Assembly: GCA_902491795.1 (NCBI GenBank)
Contig: CABUIX010000006.1
Location: forward strand, 1-55,155
Direction: 5' to 3'
Origin: an uncultured Bacteroidales bacterium
GTDB taxonomy: Bacteria; Bacteroidota; Bacteroidia; Bacteroidales; UBA932
DNA: 55,155 nucleotides
Shown: piece after piece, positions 18,385 through 25,602 of the stretch
Numbering within the stretch: position 1 is the first letter of the stretch
How the letters are laid out: each line of letters begins with the position of its first letter
Program-made: the position numbers and the translations under genes
The notes under the pieces: generated by a model
Database searches by the model: none
The model's input: the letters and a program-made list of their open reading frames with translations, nothing else
Told to the model about the DNA's origin: nothing

Positions 18385-19110
18385 CTATTCGGTTTTATCT
18401 GTTTCGGTGGTCTTGTCTGCAGCCGTGTCACCGAGAGCGTCCATGAACTTTATGATTGCGCTTTCCATGCTGTATACCAGCGATGAAATTCTTGCCGTCA
18501 GGTAGTTGTACCCGAAATATGCAAGGATTCCGACTATGAGTCCGCCGACAGTGGTTATCATCGCGGTGTAGATTCCGCCTGAAAGCAGGGTGATGTCAAT
18601 GTTGTTGCCGGCATTGGACATGTTGAAGAAAGCCTGCACCATTCCCATGACGGTTCCGAGGAATCCTATCATCGGAGCGCCTCCGGCGATGGTTGCGAGA
18701 TAGGGGAGCCCTTTCTCCAGCCTCGCCACCTCGACGTTGCCGATGTTCTCGACTATGGCCTGTATGTCTTTGAGTGGCTTGCCTATGCTGGATAGGCCGG
18801 CCTCCACCATTCTTGCCACAGGAGCATCATATTTGGAGCACAGTGTCTTGGCTGACTTTATCTTGCCTTCGTGGATGTAGTCACGAATGTCCATCATGAA
18901 GTCCTTGTCAATCTTGCCGGCCTGGCGTATGCTCCACCATTTTTTCCCGAAGATGTAGATGGCGAGGATTGACAGTGCCAGCAGCACCAGCATCAGCCAG
19001 CCGCCCTTTACGGCCATCTCAAAAAGTGAATATGTCATCTCCTGCTGTACGGGAGCGACTTCTGCTGCAATGTCGGTTGCGATGTCTGTCTGAAGCAAAC
19101 TGAAAAGCAT
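18385..19110 (-). CDS. exbB: ExbB/TolQ/MotA-family proton channel protein
   Basis: Five-copy inner-membrane stator subunit of the TonB motor. Three membrane segments are visible: GGWLMLVLLALSILAIYIFG near residue 30, IAGGAPMIGFLGTVMGMVQAFF near 140 and GGIYTAMITTVGGLIVGILAY near 180. The start at ATG 19110 (MLFSLLQTD) is supported by a promoter whose -7 box lies at 19149-19157, inside the longer open frame. First gene of the minus-strand run that continues to the MscS gene. Confidence 0.93.
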   Translation of the reverse strand: MLFSLLQTDIATDIAAEVAPVQQEMTYSLFEMAVKGGWLMLVLLALSILAIYIFGKKWWSIRQAGKIDKDFMMDIRDYIHEGKIKSAKTLCSKYDAPVARMVEAGLSSIGKPLKDIQAIVENIGNVEVARLEKGLPYLATIAGGAPMIGFLGTVMGMVQAFFNMSNAGNNIDITLLSGGIYTAMITTVGGLIVGILAYFGYNYLTARISSLVYSMESAIIKFMDALGDTAADKTTETDKTE

Positions 19111-19148
19111 ATTCGTTCTATAATTAAGGTACACTATTATCCTAACTT

Positions 19149-19180
19149 GCAAAGTTACTTAAATAAAGCAAATCTGCAAC
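19149..19180 (-). promoter_or_regulatory. Promoter of exbB and the downstream gene run
   Basis: TAACTTTGC (19149-19157) is a perfect -7 box on the minus strand, with GTTG (19177-19180) exactly 19 bp upstream as -33 element. The expected leader is about 35 bases. As the genes behind it are closely packed, it may drive transcription over about 11 kb. Confidence 0.7.
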
Positions 19181-19234
19181 CGTTGGACGTGCCGAATTTC
19201 GGGAAGGAAACACAGAGGGAAGCGGTCTGCGACG

Positions 19235-20077
19235 TCAATAATCGACTCCGGAGAGAAAAAGTGCATTGCCGGGCACGGACTCCCCGGCAGCACAGCGGGA
19301 CGGGATTGTCCCGCCCGAGGCTGATGCCCGGCAGCCACACTCGCGCGACAAGGAATCTGATTCAAAGTCTTCGGGGAGTATCAGGGATGAAAAGTCCGCG
19401 ATGCTGCGTTTTCCTCTCCCGACCTCCAGGAGCGTTCCCACCGTGGCCCTGACCATGTTGCGCAGAAAGCGGTCCGCTGCAATCCGGAATTTCCAGTATC
19501 TTGGCTCCGCGCCCGTGGGGAACGGGTCCCAGGCGCATAAAGACGGAGGATACGGCTCCCAAATTGCGGAAAACACCGTGCACAGGGAAGTCTTGCTGTC
19601 TGCGCCGGTCTTTTCCAAGCAGCGGAAGTCGTGCCTGCCAAGCAGACTGGAGGCTGCCTCATTCATCAGCCCGAAATCAAGTCCGGGATAGCAGCACATA
19701 TAGGAAAAACTGTCCATGAACGGGTCTTTCACCCTGTGAAGAAAATAAGTATATTCGCGCCTTGAGGCATCGAAGCGGGCATGGAAATTATCGCCGGCCG
19801 GCCCGATTTCGAGTACCGCAATTTGTCTCGGCAGGATGGCATTCAATTTGTATGTCAAAATTTTTGCGTCAGGCAGATTGTCGGCGTCGAAATGGGCAAT
19901 ATAGCCAATCGCATTTACGCCGGTGTCGGTGCGGCCAGCTCCGGTGACCGTCGTCTTGGTGCGCAGCAGGGTGGACAGCGCCTTCTCAAGAGCCGCCTGT
20001 ACACTTTCCTCCCGAGGCTGGATTTGCCATCCGTGAAAACCTGTGCCACTGTATGAAAGCCTGACGAAATAACGCAT
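19235..20077 (-). CDS. truA: tRNA pseudouridine(38-40) synthase TruA
   Basis: Isomerises uridines 38-40 of the tRNA anticodon arm. The N terminus MRYFVRLSYSGTGFHGWQIQP and the catalytic aspartate motif GAGRTDTGVNA (near residue 55) are standard, as is RNMVRATVGTLLEVGRGK near 220. The C terminus is unusual: between the helix ending SLILPEDFE and the closing strand GNALFLSGVDY there are about 20 extra residues (region around SRECGCRASASGG) compared with typical TruA. Length 280 aa. It is divergent from moxR. Confidence 0.94.
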   Translation of the reverse strand: MRYFVRLSYSGTGFHGWQIQPREESVQAALEKALSTLLRTKTTVTGAGRTDTGVNAIGYIAHFDADNLPDAKILTYKLNAILPRQIAVLEIGPAGDNFHARFDASRREYTYFLHRVKDPFMDSFSYMCCYPGLDFGLMNEAASSLLGRHDFRCLEKTGADSKTSLCTVFSAIWEPYPPSLCAWDPFPTGAEPRYWKFRIAADRFLRNMVRATVGTLLEVGRGKRSIADFSSLILPEDFESDSLSRECGCRASASGGTIPSRCAAGESVPGNALFLSGVDY

Positions 20078-20084
20078 AATGAAT

Positions 20085-20093
20085 GCAAAAGTA
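20085..20093 (-). promoter_or_regulatory. -7 box of truA
   Basis: TACTTTTGC on the minus strand matches TAnnTTTGC and ends seven bases before the truA ATG. No clear -33 element is seen. Confidence 0.4.
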
Positions 20094-20104
20094 TTAAAAA
20101 ATAT

Positions 20105-21097
20105 ATGGAAAGTGTAAACATCAAGGAACTCAACGACAGGATACGGAACGAGAGCGCGTTCGTCGATATTCTTTCAATGGAGATGGGCAAGGTCATTGTC
20201 GGTCAGAAGAAACTGATCGAGAACATGATGATTGCGCTTCTGGCTGACGGGCACATACTTCTTGAAGGTGTCCCCGGACTTGCCAAGACCCTTGCCATCA
20301 GCACGCTGGCACAGGCGGTCAATGCCAAGTTCAGCCGTATCCAGTTCACTCCTGACCTGCTTCCTTCCGATGTGACAGGTACCCTGATCTACTCGCAGAA
20401 GCAGGAACAGTTCGAGGTCCACAAGGGCCCGGTATTCGCGAATTTCGTGCTTGCCGATGAAATAAACCGTGCGCCCGCAAAGGTGCAGTCGGCATTGCTG
20501 GAAGCCATGCAGGAGAGGCATGTGACGCTCGGTGACGAGACCTACAGCCTCCCGGAACCTTTCATGGTCATGGCTACCCAGAATCCTATAGAGCAGGAAG
20601 GAACCTACCCTCTCCCGGAGGCCCAGGTTGACCGTTTCATGCTGAAGGTCATCGTCGGCTACCCCAGCAAGGAAGAGGAGAAGCAGATCATCAGGATGAA
20701 CAACAGCGGAGAATTCCCGAAGGCAAGCAGGGTGGTTGAACCCGAGGATATAATCAAGGCCCGCAAGGTTGTGAGGGAAGTTTACATGGATGAGAAGATC
20801 GAGAGGTACATAGTGGATATAGTCTACGCCACACGTACTCCTTCTGACTATGGTCTCGGAGATCTGGCAGGCTTCATCTCCTATGGCGCCTCGCCCCGTG
20901 CGAGCATAAGCCTTTCAATGGCCGCCAAGGCTTATGCCTTCATAAAGCGCAGGGGATACGTGATTCCTGAAGACGTGCGTGCGGTATGCCCGGAGGTACT
21001 GCGTCACAGGATAGGCCTGACCTATGAGGCGGAGGCTGAGAATGTGGTGGCCGAGAACATCATAGAGAGGATAATAAATGCCGTCATCGTACCATAG
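20105..21097 (+). CDS. MoxR-family AAA+ ATPase (first gene of the Bat operon)
   Basis: Cytoplasmic AAA+ chaperone-like ATPase expected to act on the von Willebrand-type proteins encoded behind it. Walker A GVPGLAKT (about residue 57), Walker B VLADEINRAP (about 115), sensor 1 ATQNPIEQEGTYPLPEAQVDRF (about 157) and a C-terminal lid are all present. Length 330 aa is typical. It overlaps the DUF58 gene by 20 bp. The whole set up to 28190 runs without gaps, so it is one operon. Confidence 0.95.
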   Translation: MESVNIKELNDRIRNESAFVDILSMEMGKVIVGQKKLIENMMIALLADGHILLEGVPGLAKTLAISTLAQAVNAKFSRIQFTPDLLPSDVTGTLIYSQKQEQFEVHKGPVFANFVLADEINRAPAKVQSALLEAMQERHVTLGDETYSLPEPFMVMATQNPIEQEGTYPLPEAQVDRFMLKVIVGYPSKEEEKQIIRMNNSGEFPKASRVVEPEDIIKARKVVREVYMDEKIERYIVDIVYATRTPSDYGLGDLAGFISYGASPRASISLSMAAKAYAFIKRRGYVIPEDVRAVCPEVLRHRIGLTYEAEAENVVAENIIERIINAVIVP

Positions 21098-21977
21098 CAG
21101 TACAACCGACCTTCTCAAGAAGGTCAGGAAGATAGAGATCAGGACGAAGGCGTTGTCCCATCAGATTTTCGCGGGAGAATACCATTCGGCCTTCAAGGGC
21201 CGCGGCATGGCATTCAGTGAGGTCAGGGAATACCAGTGGGGGGATGATGTCCGTTCGATGGACTGGAACGTGACCGCAAGGCTTCGTTCGCCATACATCA
21301 AGGTTTTCGAGGAGGAGCGGGAGCTGACGGTGGTCCTGCTCGTCGATGTGAGCCGTTCGGGCCTTTTCGGAACCAGCGGCGACACGAAAAGGGAAAGACT
21401 GGCGGAAATTGCGGCAGTGCTTTCCTACAGCGCGATCCTGAACAACGACAAGGTCGGAGCACTGTTTTTCTCGGATCATGTTGAAAAGTTCATAGCCCCT
21501 AACAAGGGGCGCACGCATCTGCTTCACATTATAAGGGAAATGCTTGAACTCCAGCCTACGTCTGACGGTACCGACATCGGGGCAGCCCTTCAGTTCCTTA
21601 CAAACGGAATCAAGAAGAAATGCACCGCTTTCCTGCTGAGCGACATGCTTGACGTGGATGCGGCCGGTAATCCGAGATACGAGGATTCCATAAAGGTCGC
21701 CGCTGGACGTCATGACCTCAGCGTGGTCAAGGTACACGATCCGCGCGAGAGGTCAATTCCTGATGTCGGCCTGGTGCATGTCAAGGACAGCGAGACGGGG
21801 AAGTGCTCCTGGGTCAATACCGGGAGCCGCAGGTTAAGGGAATCCTACCGTCAATGGTTTGCTGCCGTTGACGAGAAGGAAAAGAAGATTTTCAACAGAT
21901 ACAGGATAGACAATGTCGACATCGCCACTGATGCAGATTACGTCAAGGGGCTGATGGCGCTTTTCAATCACAGATGA
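21078..21977 (+). CDS. DUF58 domain protein (Bat operon)
   Basis: A 299-aa protein without membrane segments. The family signature GEYHSAFKGRGMAFSEVREYQWGDDVRSMDWNVTARL is near residues 32-72, followed by a von Willebrand A-like fold with VVLLVDVSRSGLFGT. MoxR-DUF58-VWA gene triplets are known across bacteria; in Bacteroides this set is tied to aerotolerance. It overlaps the previous gene by 20 bp and the next by 4 (ATGA). Confidence 0.93.
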   Translation: MPSSYHSSTTDLLKKVRKIEIRTKALSHQIFAGEYHSAFKGRGMAFSEVREYQWGDDVRSMDWNVTARLRSPYIKVFEEERELTVVLLVDVSRSGLFGTSGDTKRERLAEIAAVLSYSAILNNDKVGALFFSDHVEKFIAPNKGRTHLLHIIREMLELQPTSDGTDIGAALQFLTNGIKKKCTAFLLSDMLDVDAAGNPRYEDSIKVAAGRHDLSVVKVHDPRERSIPDVGLVHVKDSETGKCSWVNTGSRRLRESYRQWFAAVDEKEKKIFNRYRIDNVDIATDADYVKGLMALFNHR

Positions 21978-22915
21978 GCATACTGGCATTAATATTTTTC
22001 GCTTTTGCGGACTTGGTACCTTCCGGGGATGCTTTCATTGAGCCTCTCCAGCAAAGGGATTCCGTGCTCGTCGCCGACCAGTTCAAGTATGGATTCAGGC
22101 TGGACGGGGTCGAGCCGGGCACTGTTCTCATGCTCCAGGACCTGAGCGGCTTTTCCGGAGACTCGCTGGTCGTTGTCAGGGAATGGGAGATTGATACCCT
22201 CCGTTCATCCAGGGGAAGCATGGACATAAGCGGAAACGTGATTGTCGCTCCTTTCGAAGAGGGGCACCAGGTGCTTCCGGGCATAGCGGTAAGACGCATT
22301 CTGCCGGGCGGTCAGACGGATACCCTGCTTTTCAATCCGGCAGAGCTGGATGTAAAGGCCATGCCTGTTGACACTGCGACCTTCGTCATAAATGACATTA
22401 AGGGCCAGATGCGCTATCCGCTTACCTTCATGGAGATTCTTCCGTGGATGGCCGGGGCGTTACTGCTCGCTGCCCTGATTTTTCTTGTGGTACGCATTGT
22501 CCGCAGACACAGGTCCGGGGGAATTGCCGCGAGACCGGACGAGCCTCCGTATATCGTGGCCTTGAGGTCTCTCGACCGCTACAAGGACGAGAAGTTCTGG
22601 GCTCCGGAGAAACAGAAGGCCTACTATTCCGGAATTACCGACATTCTCAAGACATATATATTGAGGCGGTTCGGAGTCGATGCTCCGGAGATGACTACCG
22701 ATGAACTTTTCGGGGCTCTTAAATCTTGCAACGGCATCAGGCCGGATGTTTATGACCAAACGAGAGAAATGTTTGAACTGGCAGACTTCGTCAAGTTCGC
22801 AAAGCATGTGGCGACGAAGGACGAGAATGTCCGGTCTTTGTCGGTTGCCGTGAACTTCGTGACTTCGACTTATCAGTCAGGGCTTGAGGAGGGGCAGGAA
22901 AAAGATGTTCTTTGA
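21974..22915 (+). CDS. DUF4381-like membrane protein (Bat operon)
   Basis: A 313-aa protein with an N-terminal signal-like segment (MSILALIFFAFADLVPSGDAF), a periplasmic beta-rich part, one membrane segment near residues 155-178 (WMAGALLLAALIFLVVRIVRR) and a cytoplasmic tail with the pattern AYYSGITDILKTYILRRFGVDAPEMTTDELF, typical of the DUF4381 proteins found between DUF58 and VWA genes. Function unknown; by position, a partner of BatA/BatB. Confidence 0.8.
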   Translation: MSILALIFFAFADLVPSGDAFIEPLQQRDSVLVADQFKYGFRLDGVEPGTVLMLQDLSGFSGDSLVVVREWEIDTLRSSRGSMDISGNVIVAPFEEGHQVLPGIAVRRILPGGQTDTLLFNPAELDVKAMPVDTATFVINDIKGQMRYPLTFMEILPWMAGALLLAALIFLVVRIVRRHRSGGIAARPDEPPYIVALRSLDRYKDEKFWAPEKQKAYYSGITDILKTYILRRFGVDAPEMTTDELFGALKSCNGIRPDVYDQTREMFELADFVKFAKHVATKDENVRSLSVAVNFVTSTYQSGLEEGQEKDVL

Positions 22916-23888
22916 ATATCCTGAACTGCTGTGGCTTCTTGTTCTGCCGCTTCTGCTGCTGTTGCATTACATCTACATTGAGGTTTCGGAACGCCGGCCT
23001 CATCTGCGGGTGTCCACCATACAGCCATGGCTGCGCGGAGGCTTCTCCCCGCTGGCCGTGATCAGGCATCTGCCTTTTGCGCTCAGGACAGCCGCCCTGT
23101 GCCTCATCATTGTGGCGATAGCGAGGCCCCGTTCGTCGTCTCAGACTGAAACCGTTGAGACAGAGGGTATAGACATAGTGCTTGCCATGGATGTCTCGAC
23201 AACCATGCTTGCAAGGGATTTCACGCCGGACCGAATCAGCGTCGCCAAGGACATAGCGATAGAATTCATCGCGCAAAGGCCGTCGGACAGGATCGGAATC
23301 GTGGTTTTCGCAGGCGAAAGCTATACCCAGTGCCCTCTTACTACCGACAGGTCGACTTTGATCAACATGATGAAGGAAGTGCAGACCGGACTTGTTGACG
23401 ATGGTACCGCGATAGGCAACGGAATAGCCACGGCTGTCGCAAGGCTGAAGGATTCCGATGCTCCCAGCCGTGTTGTGATATTGCTTACCGACGGTGTCAA
23501 CAACACGGGAGAGATAGCTCCTCTCACAGCCGCCGAGATAGCCAAGACCTACGGCGTAAGGCTTTATACCATAGGAGTGGGAGCTAACGGGACTGCCCCG
23601 TACCCGGTGATTACGCCTTGGGGTGTCGAGGTCCAGAATGTCAAGGTGGAGATTGACGAGGACCTGCTGCAGAAGGTCGCCGAGATTACCGGCGGAAGGT
23701 ATTTCCGGGCGACAGACAATACTAAACTTGCCGAAATTTATTCGGAAATCAACAAGATGGAGACAGCCCGCACGACAGTGGACAGTTTCCCGGTATATAA
23801 GGAATTGTTCGGCGGATATGCTTTGGCCGCATTGATTTGCCTGCTGCTTGAGCTGGCCGCCAGACTTTTGTTGAGGAGGTTGCCATAA
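22905..23888 (+). CDS. batA: BatA: membrane-anchored VWA-domain protein
   Basis: A 327-aa protein of the aerotolerance complex. An N-terminal membrane segment (LLWLLVLPLLLLLHYIYI) and a second one near residue 60 lead into a VWA domain (residues 88-275); a last membrane segment follows near 300. The metal site is DVSTT rather than DxSxS, so its second serine is a threonine; TDG near 205 is intact. Start at ATG 22905, after GGGGCAGGAAAAAG; a TTG 21 bases upstream is less likely. Confidence 0.93.
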   Translation: MFFEYPELLWLLVLPLLLLLHYIYIEVSERRPHLRVSTIQPWLRGGFSPLAVIRHLPFALRTAALCLIIVAIARPRSSSQTETVETEGIDIVLAMDVSTTMLARDFTPDRISVAKDIAIEFIAQRPSDRIGIVVFAGESYTQCPLTTDRSTLINMMKEVQTGLVDDGTAIGNGIATAVARLKDSDAPSRVVILLTDGVNNTGEIAPLTAAEIAKTYGVRLYTIGVGANGTAPYPVITPWGVEVQNVKVEIDEDLLQKVAEITGGRYFRATDNTKLAEIYSEINKMETARTTVDSFPVYKELFGGYALAALICLLLELAARLLLRRLP

Positions 23889-24889
23889 TGCTGTACATTG
23901 CTGATCCGAAATTCCTGTGGCTATTGCTGCTTACTCCTGTGGTGCTGCTGATATATGGCATCTCGCGGCATCTGAGAGGCAAGGCCCTTGACAAGCTTGG
24001 CGACCGTTCCCTGGTGCGCCAGCTCATGCCTTCATGGTCATCCGCCAAGGGATGGTGGCATGTCGTGCTGTTTTGTGCCGCTTTCGAATTCTTTGTCGTC
24101 GGTCTTTCAAGGCCAGTTATCGGAGCAAAATTGTCTGAAAAGGAGACCAAGGGAGCGGAAATAATGATATGCCTCGATGTCTCCAACTCCATGCTTGCCC
24201 GTGACTACCAGCCTGACCGCCTGTCGAGAGCCAAAATGGCAATTTCCAGACTTGTCGACAGGCTCCAGGACGACAGGATAGGGCTGGTGATATTTGCCGG
24301 GACTTCATTTGTGCAGCTTCCGATAACGGCTGACTACATTTCGGCCAAGATGTTCCTTGACAATGTCGATACCGGTTCGATACCGGTCCAGGGCACTGCT
24401 ATCGGTGACGCGATCATGACCGCCGCCCGCAGTTTCAGCGCCCAGAGCGAAAAGAGCAGGGCGATAATTGTGATTACAGACGGCGAGAACCATGAGGATG
24501 ATGCCGTTGCGGCGGCAAAGACTGTTGCGGAAAGCGGCATCAAGGTTTATACAATAGGTGTCGGGTCTACCGAGGGCGAACCGATTCCTGTGAACGGGGA
24601 ACTTCTGAAGGACAAGAACGGCAATATAGTTGTCTCCAAACTTGACGAGCAGATGCTCAAGGAGATAGCGGCGGCCGGCGGCGGGTCCTATGTTCATGCC
24701 GGTAACGAGGAATTCGGCTTGAATCCCATTATTGACGAAATTTCCAAGATGGAGGACGAGAGGCTGAGTTCAATTGTCTTCGAGGAATATGATGAACTGT
24801 ACATGTACTTCTTCGGCATTGCTCTCGGAATCTTTGTCATTGAAATGCTTATCGGCGACAGGCGGGCCGGAAGGAGGATTTTCAAATGA
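23888..24889 (+). CDS. batB: BatB: membrane-anchored VWA-domain protein
   Basis: A 333-aa paralogue of BatA with the same order: two N-terminal membrane segments, VWA domain with an intact DVSNS metal site near residue 97 and ITDGENHEDDA near 195, and a C-terminal membrane segment (LYMYFFGIALGIFVIEMLI). It begins on the last base of the batA stop (TAATG) and overlaps batC by 4 bp. Probably exposes its VWA domain to the periplasm. Confidence 0.93.
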   Translation: MLYIADPKFLWLLLLTPVVLLIYGISRHLRGKALDKLGDRSLVRQLMPSWSSAKGWWHVVLFCAAFEFFVVGLSRPVIGAKLSEKETKGAEIMICLDVSNSMLARDYQPDRLSRAKMAISRLVDRLQDDRIGLVIFAGTSFVQLPITADYISAKMFLDNVDTGSIPVQGTAIGDAIMTAARSFSAQSEKSRAIIVITDGENHEDDAVAAAKTVAESGIKVYTIGVGSTEGEPIPVNGELLKDKNGNIVVSKLDEQMLKEIAAAGGGSYVHAGNEEFGLNPIIDEISKMEDERLSSIVFEEYDELYMYFFGIALGIFVIEMLIGDRRAGRRIFK

Positions 24890-25602
24890 GATGCAGAATA
24901 GCGACCATATTGTTTGTGCTGCTGCTGAATGCCGTGGCCGTGACTGCCCAGACTGACAGGCACGAGGTCCGTCAGGGCAACAGAAAATTCAACAGGGAGG
25001 ACTACAGGAAGGCGGAACTTTCGTACCGTAAGGCTCTGGTCAAGGATTCCCTTTCGGTTGCGGCAAGGTACAATCTTGCTTCAACTCTATACAGGCAGGA
25101 AAATTTTGACGGCGCCAGGGAGACAATGTCCTCCCTGTCCGGACAGGATGTCCCTGCCGATGTGCTTTACAATTCCGGTGACATCGCCCTTCAGCTTAAG
25201 GATTATTCCGGGGCCGTTGAGTCTTTCAGGCAATATCTGCTGAAAAACCCCGGTGATCTGGAAGCCAAGGAGAACTACATTTACGCAAAGAAAATGTTGG
25301 AAGACAGCAACCGGAATCAGCAGGGAGGAGGGCAGAATGACAATGATGACAAGAACGACGACGGCAACGACGGCGGACAGAACCAGGAGAATTCTCCCGG
25401 GCAGCAGCCGCAGAACAACCAGCAGCCGCAGGACAACGGTGACGGCAACGGCAATTCCGGCGGCGCTGAACCTGCAATCTCACCTCAGCAGGCTCAGCAG
25501 ATGCTGAATGCGGTACAGGCAAGGGAGCAGCAGACAAGGGACAAGGTCGACCGCGAAAAGGCCGCTTTGCTGAAATCCAGACAGAAAGAAAAGAATTGGT
25601 GA
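24886..25602 (+). CDS. batC: BatC: TPR protein with Q/N-rich tail
   Basis: A 238-aa exported protein. The signal peptide (MRCRIATILFVLLLNAVAVTAQ) is followed by about three TPR units (residues 25-135: GNRKFNREDYRKAELSYRKAL; YNLASTLYRQENFDGA; LYNSGDIALQLKDYSGAVESF) and then by a long Asn/Gln/Gly/Asp-rich, probably disordered region, ending in a charged helix. The stop TGA shares its A with the batD ATG (TGATG). Confidence 0.9.
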   Translation: MRCRIATILFVLLLNAVAVTAQTDRHEVRQGNRKFNREDYRKAELSYRKALVKDSLSVAARYNLASTLYRQENFDGARETMSSLSGQDVPADVLYNSGDIALQLKDYSGAVESFRQYLLKNPGDLEAKENYIYAKKMLEDSNRNQQGGGQNDNDDKNDDGNDGGQNQENSPGQQPQNNQQPQDNGDGNGNSGGAEPAISPQQAQQMLNAVQAREQQTRDKVDREKAALLKSRQKEKNW

